A stretch of 64,000 bases of DNA from Leclercia sp. S52 (GTDB lineage Bacteria; Pseudomonadota; Gammaproteobacteria; Enterobacterales; Enterobacteriaceae), in assembly GCF_039727615.1 (NCBI RefSeq), contig NZ_CP152474.1, forward strand, positions 2,480,001 to 2,544,000, in the 5' to 3' direction. The notes below the pieces were generated by a model, which was not told where the DNA came from, did no database searches, and worked only from the letters and a program-made list of their open reading frames with translations. Shown piece by piece: positions 56,697-64,000 of this stretch. How positions within the stretch are numbered: position 1 is the first letter of the stretch; the number at the start of each line of letters is the position of its first letter. Both the position numbers and the translations under genes were made by a program.

Positions 56697-57963
56697 TTAT
56701 CTCACCCGTAATAAATCAGAAAAACGCGTGGTATATCGCGGAGATAGCATCTCTCTTTTCATTTGCCATTGCTGTTCGATGCCCTGCCCGGCAAACCAGA
56801 GGGTGCCGTGCCCCTCTTTTTTTATTGAGTTTGTCGATGACCGCCATCAGCTCTGCGCTGTTGCGCCGGGGAGGCGTTTCATCAAACAGATTAAGCTGCG
56901 CGACGCCAAGGCTGTAAAAATCCCCCAGCATGACCCCGGCTTTCTGATAGCGCAGCCCTTCTCGCCAGATGGCATCCAGACAGCGCGTTGCTGCGTTAAT
57001 AATATCCCGGCTGTCCTCGGTGGGCGTCAGCAGTTTGACTGAGGCGCTGTTGCCATAGTAAGGCTCGTTCAGCGCGAACGGCGAGGTCTTCACGAAGGCG
57101 GAGATAAAGCGGCAGTACTGGTGCTCGGCCCGCAGCTTTTCGGCGGCGCGGGCGGCATAGCTGCAGATGGCCTGGCGCATGGCCTCGTAGTCTGAGATCC
57201 GCTCGCCGAACGAGCGGGAGCAGATAATCTCCTGCTTATGTGGGGCAAACTCTTCAAACCCCAGGCAGGACTCGCCGCGCAGCTCCCGCACGGTGCGTTC
57301 CAGCACCACACTGAAATGTTTGCGGATAACGGCGGTGTGGGTATCGGCCAGATCCAGCACGGTTTTAATGCCCATGACATCAAGCCTTTTACTCAATCGC
57401 CGCCCGACGCCCCACACCTCTTCGACGGGCAGCGCCGCCATCAGTTTACGCTGCCGCTCGACGCTGGATAAATCGAGCACGCCGCCAGTCTGCCGCTGCC
57501 ATTTTTTCGCCGCGAAATTCGCCAGCTTGGCGAGGGTTTTAGTGGGGGCAATACCGACCCCGACGGTCAGATGCGTACGTTGCAGCAGCGTTTGCCGAAT
57601 TTCGCGGCCAAAGGCTTCCAGATTGAGGCAATTACTGACCCCGGTGAGATCGCAAAAGGCCTCATCGATGGAGTAGATTTCGACCCGGGGAGCGATCTCC
57701 TCCAGAGTGGTCATCACCCGGTGGCTCATATCGGCGTAGAGTTCGTAGTTACTGCTGAAGGTCACAATACCGTGGCGGCGGAAAATGTCTCGCTGCTTGA
57801 AATACGGTGCTCCCATGGTCACCAGCCCTTTCGCTTCGGCGCTGCGGGCGATAACGCAGCCATCGTTATTCGACAGCACCACCACCGGGCGCCCCTTCAG
57901 GTCCGGGCGAAACACGGTTTCGCAGGAGGCATAGAAGCTATTCACGTCGACAAGCGCAAACAT
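56697..57963 (-). CDS. umuC: Error-prone DNA polymerase V subunit UmuC, C-terminus frameshifted
   Basis: Y-family translesion polymerase. Catalytic acidic residues in [14 protein letters not shown] and [12 protein letters not shown]; the helix-hairpin-helix [27 protein letters not shown] follows. As written (stop at 56716, 415 residues) the end [13 protein letters not shown].. is foreign; removing one T from seven (56817-56823) gives [22 protein letters not shown].. and a normal SDLLRVR end with stop at 56697-56699. There is no umuD upstream: only a LexA box and a 16-codon frame. Confidence 0.9.
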
Positions 57964-57965
57964 GA

Positions 57966-58016
57966 TTATTGGCGCTCGTTAACAGGCGCGGTAAGGCGCG
58001 GAAGGATGAACGGCAT
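57966..58016 (-). CDS. Short leader frame coupled to umuC, possible umuD remnant
   Basis: A 16-residue frame ([16 protein letters not shown]) that begins 17 bases from the LexA box and stops two bases before the umuC ATG. That is the place and spacing of umuD in umuDC operons, and the MxFxxP start is umuD-like. It could be an internally deleted umuD or a chance leader. Confidence 0.4.
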   Translation of the reverse strand: MPFILPRLTAPVNERQ

Positions 58017-58032
58017 AGTCTCAAATCCATTT

Positions 58033-58052
58033 AACTGTATATTTATACAGTA
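58033..58052. promoter_or_regulatory. LexA (SOS) box of umuC
   Basis: AACTGTATATTTATACAGTA contains CTGT-N8-ACAG with an AT-alternating core, an essentially perfect LexA box, 70 bases upstream of umuC on the correct side. Strong SOS control is expected. Confidence 0.92.
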
Positions 58053-58118
58053 TCTATGAATTCAGGGAGAAATCAAGGCGCTGCCCGCTGATTCAACGAA
58101 AGCGGTGCTGACGCAGAT

Positions 58119-58541
58119 TTAGTGCGCAACCTTGCCTTCTATCGTAATTCGCACGCCGGATTGTTTAATTAAATTACCGATCATGCATGACTTATCCGCA
58201 TTATGAATTAACGCCTGTACGCGTTGGTTAAGATCCGCCAGGTTGACTTCCGGCAGCAGGATCTGAACCCTGTGCAAAATATGCATATCAGCAGGTTTAT
58301 CACCCGTTAATTCCGTCGTCATGTTAATGCCTGATGCCGGAATTTTGTGTCCCTGCAGCATTGCAGCCAGGGTCATCAAATAACAGGACGCCGCCGATGC
58401 CGCCAGCAACTCCTTAGGGTTTGCGCCCTTACCTGTACCGCCAAAATGCGCCGGGATGGCGACGGGTAATGTCATTTTTTCTGCTTCAATGGTTCCTGAG
58501 CCTTGTGTTAATCCATTCCAGTTCATTTGCAACGTTGTCAT
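58119..58541 (-). CDS. OsmC/Ohr family peroxiredoxin
   Basis: 140 residues. The two redox cysteines are in AASAASCYLMTL (Cys near 53) and ADKSCMIGNL (Cys near 117), with NPKELLAASAASC the family signature. It belongs to the OsmC side and reduces organic hydroperoxides. Divergent from the GlxA-type regulator at 58660. ATG 58541 chosen over 58556. Confidence 0.88.
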   Translation of the reverse strand: MTTLQMNWNGLTQGSGTIEAEKMTLPVAIPAHFGGTGKGANPKELLAASAASCYLMTLAAMLQGHKIPASGINMTTELTGDKPADMHILHRVQILLPEVNLADLNQRVQALIHNADKSCMIGNLIKQSGVRITIEGKVAH

Positions 58542-58659
58542 AGCGACCTCTTTCAATTAGCTACCTGAATCTTTGCTCAGTGTGTCTGCACAGTGTTAAG
58601 GTAACAAGCGTCGAAAACGACATTCTAAGTGGCAATAACGACAGCGCGCGAAGGTAACT

Positions 58660-59643
58660 ATGCTGGAAATTGGTTTGTATCTTTACCCTGGCGTTCAGCA
58701 GGCAGCCGTGCTTGGGCTGAACGATCTCTTTTGTGTGGCAAACATGTTTTCCCAAAAGTATCAGGAAAATAAAGCGAACCTGCTGAGAGTCACACACTGG
58801 CAGCAGCCTGGCCCGAACGACTTTCCGGTGCGCGTTTTTGATACGGAACCTGAAGCTGACCCGACGCTGCTCTCGGCGATGATCGTCCCGCCGACCTTAC
58901 GCGAGCCTGCCATCGTTGACGCGAACCCGGCATTAACGTCATGGCTTACCGGTCTGCACAAGCAGGGGGTTATCCTGAGTTCCGTGTGCGCTGGTGCGTT
59001 TGTCCTGGCATCAACAGGATTAATGAACGGGCGGAAAATGACTACGCACTGGGCCTATGCCGATTTACTGAGCCAGCGTTTCCCCGACATAGAAGTCGAC
59101 GTGAATCAGTTGATTATTGATGACGGTGAGATCATCACCGCGGGTGGGCTGATGTCCTGGACAGATCTCGGTTTGCGATTAGTGCATCGGCTGCTGGGTC
59201 CGACAGTCATGATCGATACCGCGCGCATGCTGCTTGTCGATCCACCCGGCCGCGAGCAACGCTATTACAGCGTCTTCTCGCCGTGTCTGACCCATGGCGA
59301 CACGGCAGTCCTTAAGGTGCAACACTGGCTCCAGGCAACCCAGGCAAAAGATGTCACCCTATCGACCCTGGCGGCTCAGGCTGGATTAGAAGAGCGCACG
59401 TTTCTGCGCCGCTTTCAGAAGGCAACCGGGATGACCAGCACGGAATATTGTCAGCATCTTCGTGTTGGCCGGGCACAGGAGCTTTTACAGTTCAGCAGTG
59501 ATTCATTTGATCGCATCGCGTGGGAAGTGGGCTACAGCGATCCAGGTGCCCTACGTAAAATTTTTACCCGCATTGTCGGGCTCACCCCCGGGGAGTATCG
59601 CCGTCGCTTTAGCGCCAGCCAGGCAAAGGAACAGATCGCATAA
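58660..59643 (+). CDS. GlxA family (DJ-1/AraC) regulator
   Basis: 327 residues: an N-terminal DJ-1/PfpI-like domain (IGLYLYPGVQQAAVLGLNDLF.., nucleophile-elbow position ILSSVCAGAFVLASTGL) and a C-terminal AraC double helix-turn-helix (LSTLAAQAGLEERTFLRRFQKATGMTSTEY, FDRIAWEVGYSDPGALRKIFTRIVGLTPGEYRRR). It lies between the OsmC gene (divergent) and the isochorismatase-like gene (same strand, 102 bases on), either of which may be its target. Confidence 0.88.
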   Translation: MLEIGLYLYPGVQQAAVLGLNDLFCVANMFSQKYQENKANLLRVTHWQQPGPNDFPVRVFDTEPEADPTLLSAMIVPPTLREPAIVDANPALTSWLTGLHKQGVILSSVCAGAFVLASTGLMNGRKMTTHWAYADLLSQRFPDIEVDVNQLIIDDGEIITAGGLMSWTDLGLRLVHRLLGPTVMIDTARMLLVDPPGREQRYYSVFSPCLTHGDTAVLKVQHWLQATQAKDVTLSTLAAQAGLEERTFLRRFQKATGMTSTEYCQHLRVGRAQELLQFSSDSFDRIAWEVGYSDPGALRKIFTRIVGLTPGEYRRRFSASQAKEQIA

Positions 59644-59745
59644 AATGGCGATATTGCCACTTAATATGTCGTTTACGCCACTTCAGCCCCTTCCCTTTCG
59701 CTGTCAAACTTGTGCTTCAATGAGCCATAAAACAGGAATGAGATA

Positions 59746-60294
59746 ATGAAACAACGCGGTTTAATCGTCATCGATCTGCAAAACGAATATCTGCCAACCG
59801 GTAAATTACCCCTGACCGGCATCGAGGCAGCAGCGCATAACGCAGCGCTTGCGATTGCTGACGCACGTTCAAAAGGGATCCCCGTATTCCATATTCGTCA
59901 TGAGTTTGCTCATGGCGAAGCGCCGGTTTTTGTTCCCGGGACTGCGGGTGTGGAGATCCAGCCAACCGTTAAACCCGCGGCGGATGAAGCGGTGATCGTG
60001 AAGAATTTTATCAATTCCTTCCGCGACACAGACTTAAAAGCGCAGCTCGATGCGAAAGGTGTTGAAGAGGTGATTATCGTGGGGGCGATGAGCCATATGT
60101 GTGTGGACGCCTGTGTGCGGGCGGCGGCAGATATGGGCTACCCGGTCACCGTCCTGCATGATGCCTGCGCCACCCTTGACCTGTCCTTTGGCGGCGTCAC
60201 GGTACCGGCGGCCCAGGTTCATGCTGCCATGATGGCCGCATTTGAGTTCGGCTATGGCAAAGTCCAGTCAACCTCAGACTATCTGTCTGCGTAA
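59746..60294 (+). CDS. Isochorismatase-like cysteine hydrolase
   Basis: 182 residues. Catalytic triad of the family: Asp in LIVIDLQNEYLP, Lys in VIVKNFINSF, Cys in MSHMCVDACVRAA (cis-peptide VGAMSHMCVD). Members hydrolyse nicotinamide, ureidoacrylate or similar amides; substrate unknown here. Followed by a good terminator. Confidence 0.87.
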   Translation: MKQRGLIVIDLQNEYLPTGKLPLTGIEAAAHNAALAIADARSKGIPVFHIRHEFAHGEAPVFVPGTAGVEIQPTVKPAADEAVIVKNFINSFRDTDLKAQLDAKGVEEVIIVGAMSHMCVDACVRAAADMGYPVTVLHDACATLDLSFGGVTVPAAQVHAAMMAAFEFGYGKVQSTSDYLSA

Positions 60295-60305
60295 TCCCGT
60301 GCCAG

Positions 60306-60330
60306 CGTCCCTTTTCAGGGACGCTTTTTA
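60306..60330 (+). terminator. Terminator of the isochorismatase-like gene
   Basis: GCGTCCC-TTTTCA-GGGACGC followed by TTTTTAA. Confidence 0.85.
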
Positions 60331-60340
60331 ATAGGTGTGG

Positions 60341-61426
60341 TTAAAGGTTGACAGGCATATCATAGGCATCTGCAATCAGTTCCGCCGAGCGATAAATTGC
60401 CTCCTGAGAGTGCCCCAGATTCAGCAGTATAATCTCATCAGCATCAATGCGCTGTTGCCAGACGGCCAGCTGGTCAACCACCTGGTTACCGGTGCCGCTC
60501 ATGATTTTGGCATTCCACATTTTAATCAGCTGCAACTCTCCCGAAGAATAACCGTAGTTTTCGGCTTCCTGCGGCGTTGGGACGATAAATGAGCGGCCTG
60601 TGCTCATACGCATCATCGCGTGGGAATAGGCCCACGCCTGACGCCGGGCTTCATTTTGGTCATCCGCGGCCATCACGCCAAAACTGGCAATAACATAAGG
60701 CCGGTCAAGATTTGCAGAAGGACGGAAGTTCTGGCGATAGACCTTGATGGCCATCATGACGTTCTGATCGGCCAGATGCGCAGCAAACGCAAACGGATAC
60801 CCCATTTGCGCAGCCAGTCGGGCGGAATAGTCGGAAGAACCCAGCAGCCAGACGGGGGGGCGCTGATACGCGCCTGGCACCGCATTTTCTTTATCCTGCA
60901 GCGGGCCGGGAACGGCATACACACCGGCCTTTTGCCATGGATGCCCCTTCGGGAAATCGCCTTTCAGGAAGTGCATTAACTCATCAAGTTGTTTCGGGAA
61001 ACTGTCTGCCCCCACGTCACCGCGCCGCAGCGCCGACGCCGTGGCCATATCAGTTCCCGGGGCACGCCCGACGCCCAGATCAATACGCCCCGGCGCAAGG
61101 GAGGCCAGCAATCCGAACTGTTCAGCCACCACCAGCGGCGGAAAGTTAGGTAACATCATCCCGCCCGCACCAAGCCGGATATGGGTCGTTTCACCAATTA
61201 ACCGCGCCAGCAATAACGGCGGCGAAGGGGTGGTGACGCCAGGCATGGCATGGTGCTCCGCAAGCCAGTAACGGGTAAAACCACGCTTATCAGCCAGACG
61301 GGCAAGCCGGATGCTGCCCGAGAGCGCCTCATGCGCCGTTACCCCTTTTCCCGCCATAGCGAAGTCCAGCACGGAAAGTGGAACCGGAGCCCCGCCCCGG
61401 CGCGTACCAAAAATAACCTGATTCAC
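60341..61426 (-). CDS. LLM-class flavin-dependent oxidoreductase
   Basis: 361 residues, luciferase-like monooxygenase barrel: PLSVLDFAMAGKGVTAHEALSGSIRLARLADKRGFTRYWLAEHHAMPGVTTPSPPLLLARL at the start and LAPGRIDLGVGRAPGTD in the middle, the pattern of the YhbW/MsnO8-like group. GTG 61426 is used, with AGGAACGACA upstream; no ATG fits. Substrate unknown. The regulator gene at 61568 is on the same strand upstream. Confidence 0.85.
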   Translation of the reverse strand: MNQVIFGTRRGGAPVPLSVLDFAMAGKGVTAHEALSGSIRLARLADKRGFTRYWLAEHHAMPGVTTPSPPLLLARLIGETTHIRLGAGGMMLPNFPPLVVAEQFGLLASLAPGRIDLGVGRAPGTDMATASALRRGDVGADSFPKQLDELMHFLKGDFPKGHPWQKAGVYAVPGPLQDKENAVPGAYQRPPVWLLGSSDYSARLAAQMGYPFAFAAHLADQNVMMAIKVYRQNFRPSANLDRPYVIASFGVMAADDQNEARRQAWAYSHAMMRMSTGRSFIVPTPQEAENYGYSSGELQLIKMWNAKIMSGTGNQVVDQLAVWQQRIDADEIILLNLGHSQEAIYRSAELIADAYDMPVNL

Positions 61427-61567
61427 ACTGTCGTTCCTCAAAATGATAAGGCGGCTACGTCTGGATGACGTAGCGCACAGGCGACAAATTTTGCGGAGAA
61501 TAACGTCAGGGCACAATTGACCTGAATGACAATATCAGAAAATATTGGGCCAATCGCTGGGATGTAT

Positions 61568-62539
61568 TCAGGCCTGTGTGCCGCGCCGCTGGCAGAAGGT
61601 ACGCCGGTATTCTGAAGGCGAGGTGCCCAGGTGCGCCGTAAACTGCAGACGTAAAGACATCGGCGTCCCAAACCCCACCTCAGAAGCAATGCACTCTACC
61701 GGCAGATCGGTGATCTCCAGCAGTTGCTGGGCCCGCGCCACGCGCTCGGCATTTAACCATTTAGTGACGGTAGTGCCGGTGGTGTCGCGAAAGCGACGGG
61801 TAAATGTACGGCGGCTCATTTTCGCAACGCCCGCCAGCATATCGAGGGTTAAAGGTTCAGACAGATGTTCCCGGGCCCACTCAAGCACTTCAACCAGTCG
61901 TCCGACGCAGGGCAGTTGCGGAACCGGTTGTTCTATATACTGGGCCTGCCCGCCCTGTCGGTGCGGCGGCGTGACCAGCTGGCGGGCGATCCGGTTAGCC
62001 ATATCGGAGCCGTGCTGCTGGCGGATCATCTCAAGGCAGCAATCAAACGCCGCAACGGTGCCAGCGGAGGTCACGATATTGCCATCCGTCACATACAGCA
62101 CATCCGGTCGAAACTTCGCGTCAGGGAAACGGCGGGCAAAAATCTCGCGGGCAACCCAGTGGGTCGTCGCCTCCCGCCCGGCAAGCAACCCGGCAGCGCC
62201 GAGTACGAAGGCTCCTAGGCAAAACCCGACTATCGGTTTCCCCTGCGCATTGGCGGCTTGCAGCGCCTCAATAATGTCATCCGGCACCTCTTCTTCCGGA
62301 TCTTTCCAGGCCGGAACCACGACAATATCGGCCTCCTCCATCGCCTCCAGACCGGATGAAACGCTAATCGGTAGCCCTTGATCGCTGATGATAAGCCCCG
62401 GGGACTGGGCACAGTACTGCACATCATAGGCCGGGAAACCTGCGGGCTTATTCACAACGCCGAAGGCAACGGCAGGCACAGAAAGCTGAAACAGACTGAC
62501 TCCTTCAAAAGCCAGGACCACAATACGAACCGCAGACAC
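61568..62539 (-). CDS. GlxA family (DJ-1/AraC) regulator, second copy
   Basis: 323 residues: DJ-1-like sensor (RIVVLAFEGVSLFQLSVPAVAF.., IVGFCLGAFVLGAAGLLAGREATTHW) and AraC DNA-binding end (LDMLAGVAKMSRRTFTRRFRDTTGTTVTKWLNAERV, VECIASEVGFGTPMSLRLQFTAHLGTSPSEYRR). Unlike the copy at 58660 it has Cys in the elbow (GFCLGAF). 141 bases upstream of the LLM oxidoreductase, which it may control. Confidence 0.88.
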   Translation of the reverse strand: MSAVRIVVLAFEGVSLFQLSVPAVAFGVVNKPAGFPAYDVQYCAQSPGLIISDQGLPISVSSGLEAMEEADIVVVPAWKDPEEEVPDDIIEALQAANAQGKPIVGFCLGAFVLGAAGLLAGREATTHWVAREIFARRFPDAKFRPDVLYVTDGNIVTSAGTVAAFDCCLEMIRQQHGSDMANRIARQLVTPPHRQGGQAQYIEQPVPQLPCVGRLVEVLEWAREHLSEPLTLDMLAGVAKMSRRTFTRRFRDTTGTTVTKWLNAERVARAQQLLEITDLPVECIASEVGFGTPMSLRLQFTAHLGTSPSEYRRTFCQRRGTQA

Positions 62540-62659
62540 GGAAACCTCTCAGACAAAAACAGGGACATAAAGGACAGCAGAGCCCTGTACCAATAACATA
62601 CTTCGCCGCCTGTCCGCGATCTTTAGCAAGTCGCGGACAGGGTTAATCACCGGAGAGGT

Positions 62660-63415
62660 TTATTTACAGGCAACCAGATCGGCCATTTGCTCAGCATCAG
62701 GCAAGCCGATGATTTGTTGCAAAGTACGCGCCTTATTCAGGTAATAAATGGCAGGCGTACCGCTGGCGCCTGTCTGCTCCATAAGCTGCTGATTGTGCTG
62801 TATCTGCTTAAATACGGCAGGCGGGGTGCTACCTTGCAGCGCCGGCTTTGTTTTTCCGTCGCTACTCTCAAGGTCATACCAGACTTTAGCCGGATCCTTC
62901 GCGGAGAGGATTGCCGCCGCGTACTGCGCACTGTCCGGGCGGATCACGCCAACCAGCAACGTTTTGGTACTGATGCTTTTATCTTTGATAAAAGGCTGGG
63001 CCTGGTGCCAGAACTTATTGCAGTAGGGGCAGAAGGGATCGGCAAATACAACCACCTGGCACTTCGCGTCCGCGCTGCCTTCGGCGATCCCTGGCGCGGC
63101 GGTGAGCTGCTTCCACATCTCGCGCCCGGCAGGAATATAAATCTCATCATTAATGATTTTCTCGCTCAGGTTATTTCCCTCGGCATCATACATATAGCCT
63201 GAGATCACATGCTTTTTATCCGGGGTGAGATAAAGCGTGACGCCCATGTCCTGATATTTACCCAACCACCCTTCCACACCTCCGGGTGCGCTGAACGGCT
63301 TAATAATTTCAATGCCCTGCTTCTCCATTTGTTTAACCGGTTCAGGTAAGTCAGCGGTCTGCGCCTGAGTGGTCGCACTCATCAGCAGAATTAACAGTGA
63401 CAGGATCTTGTTCAT
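62660..63415 (-). CDS. dsbG: Thiol:disulfide isomerase DsbG
   Basis: 251 residues with a signal peptide (NKILSLLILLMSATTQAQ), an N-terminal dimerisation domain (DLPEPVKQMEKQGIEIIKPFSAPGGVEGW) and a thioredoxin domain with Cys129-Pro-Tyr-Cys132 (FADPFCPYCNKFW) and a cis-Pro loop TGASGTPAIYY. DsbG protects single cysteines in periplasmic proteins from sulfenylation. Its ATG overlaps the stop of the upstream DsbD/ScsB-like gene by one base, so reductant supply and enzyme are co-expressed. Confidence 0.92.
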   Translation of the reverse strand: MNKILSLLILLMSATTQAQTADLPEPVKQMEKQGIEIIKPFSAPGGVEGWLGKYQDMGVTLYLTPDKKHVISGYMYDAEGNNLSEKIINDEIYIPAGREMWKQLTAAPGIAEGSADAKCQVVVFADPFCPYCNKFWHQAQPFIKDKSISTKTLLVGVIRPDSAQYAAAILSAKDPAKVWYDLESSDGKTKPALQGSTPPAVFKQIQHNQQLMEQTGASGTPAIYYLNKARTLQQIIGLPDAEQMADLVACK

Positions 63416-64000
63416 TATTTTTCCTCAGTGAAATCAGGTGACGTGGCCGCACTCGCACTCATCAGGGTGGTCAGCAGCGCGTCTTTGTTAAGAAGGGAGA
63501 GCAAAACATGCCCCTGCGGAATTGCAGGGCCAAAAATGGCGTTAAAAGGGATGCCGCTTGCGCCGTAGCGGCGCAGGAATTGCTCGATTTCAGCAGAAGG
63601 CTGACTCCAGTTACCCTGCAGCAGCACAACGTCGTCGCGGTTTAAGGCAGCAACCACCTCGGGGCGATGAAGCACCAGCACTTCATTAACCCGGCAGTTC
63701 AGGCACCAGTCGGCGGTAATATCCACCAGCACGCGCTTTCTGGCATTCAGCGCTTCGCTGAGCGCCGCTTCACTGAGCGGTTGCCAGTTCAGGGGGGAGT
63801 CGTCCTTCCCCTGAGGCTGGGGAGCCAGAAAAGCATACAGTCCCGCACCAAACAGCACGCCAAACACCAGGCTGCGCAGATTCTCCCGGTGGTTCGGCAT
63901 GGCCTTCGCGCAGCGGAAAAGGAAAAACGCCACCATCAGACCGCCACCGATCAGCACATAGCGTGCGCCCCACTCTTTCACCAGCAGCGACATCAACCAG
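63415..64000 (-). CDS. DsbD/ScsB-like protein-disulfide reductase, C-terminal part (runs off window)
   Basis: 195 residues visible and open to the edge, so the start lies right of the window. Two membrane helices (about residues 10-27 and 42-58) precede a thioredoxin domain with WCLNC (VDITADWCLNCRVNEVLVL) and SGIPFNAIFGP as the cis-Pro loop. This is the membrane reductase type that passes electrons from cytoplasmic thioredoxin to periplasmic isomerases, and the overlapping dsbG is the evident client. Confidence 0.85.
   Translation of the reverse strand, partial: WLMSLLVKEWGARYVLIGGGLMVAFFLFRCAKAMPNHRENLRSLVFGVLFGAGLYAFLAPQPQGKDDSPLNWQPLSEAALSEALNARKRVLVDITADWCLNCRVNEVLVLHRPEVVAALNRDDVVLLQGNWSQPSAEIEQFLRRYGASGIPFNAIFGPAIPQGHVLLSLLNKDALLTTLMSASAATSPDFTEEK

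Overview
The window is chromosomal DNA of a GC-rich member of the Enterobacteriaceae, most like Enterobacter, Leclercia or Lelliottia. From about 7.4 to 36 kb the gene order follows the E. coli K-12 segment yncJ - ydcP(rlhA) - ydcN(sutR)/ydcO - tehB/tehA - ydcK - rimL - opgD - ydcJ - ydcI - trg. Blocks absent from that E. coli interval are inserted into it: an AraC regulator/EamA exporter pair, an orphan peptide-binding protein divergent from a PepT-like peptidase, a type VI effector remnant, an amino-acid binding protein/aminotransferase/LysR/esterase block, and a PQQ dehydrogenase. E. coli ydcH is missing between rimL and opgD. No rRNA, tRNA, CRISPR array, intact insertion sequence or prophage was seen.

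Layout. 0-4.1 kb: tail of a probable metallo-hydrolase and a complete Fbp/Sfu-type ferric iron ABC transporter under a Fur-box-like site. 4.4-7.0 kb: a second-type cytochrome bd (CioAB-like) operon ending in a 42-residue DUF2474 protein. 7.0-7.5 kb: a hairpin-rich intergenic repeat. 7.5-36 kb: the conserved yncJ-to-trg block. 36-38.7 kb: frmRA (formaldehyde detoxification) and ycgZ-ymgA-ariR (Rcs/biofilm connector proteins). 38.9-43.6 kb: a flavin oxidase, an unrecognised two-gene unit, and mesX-mesD, a folate-independent methionine synthase. 43.6-47.2 kb: a patch bounded by two diverged copies of the mesD 3' end, holding a dead acetyltransferase fragment, DUF1349 and DUF4126 genes and a Set-like sugar exporter. 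47.2-64 kb: stress and accessory genes (DUF2938/MerR, GNAT, DinB, DUF4142, SDR, GH15, EamA, yedK, umuC with a LexA box but no umuD, OsmC, two GlxA-type regulators around an isochorismatase-like hydrolase and a flavin monooxygenase, dsbG with a DsbD/ScsB-like partner).

A recurrent feature is that seven genes (fbpC, fbpA, opgD, the FAD oxidase, mesD, an EamA gene, umuC) are broken at eight homopolymer runs of 6-7 bases. At each run, removing exactly one base restores a normal family reading frame. This looks more like a sequencing or assembly bias than eight independent mutations, so these genes should be treated as probably intact until resequenced.

The most interesting biology is the mesX-mesD pair with its elaborate inverted-repeat leader, the hcp-remnant/Tlde1/immunity module, the umuD-less SOS-controlled umuC, and a Trg receptor that carries a CheR-docking pentapeptide absent from E. 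coli Trg.
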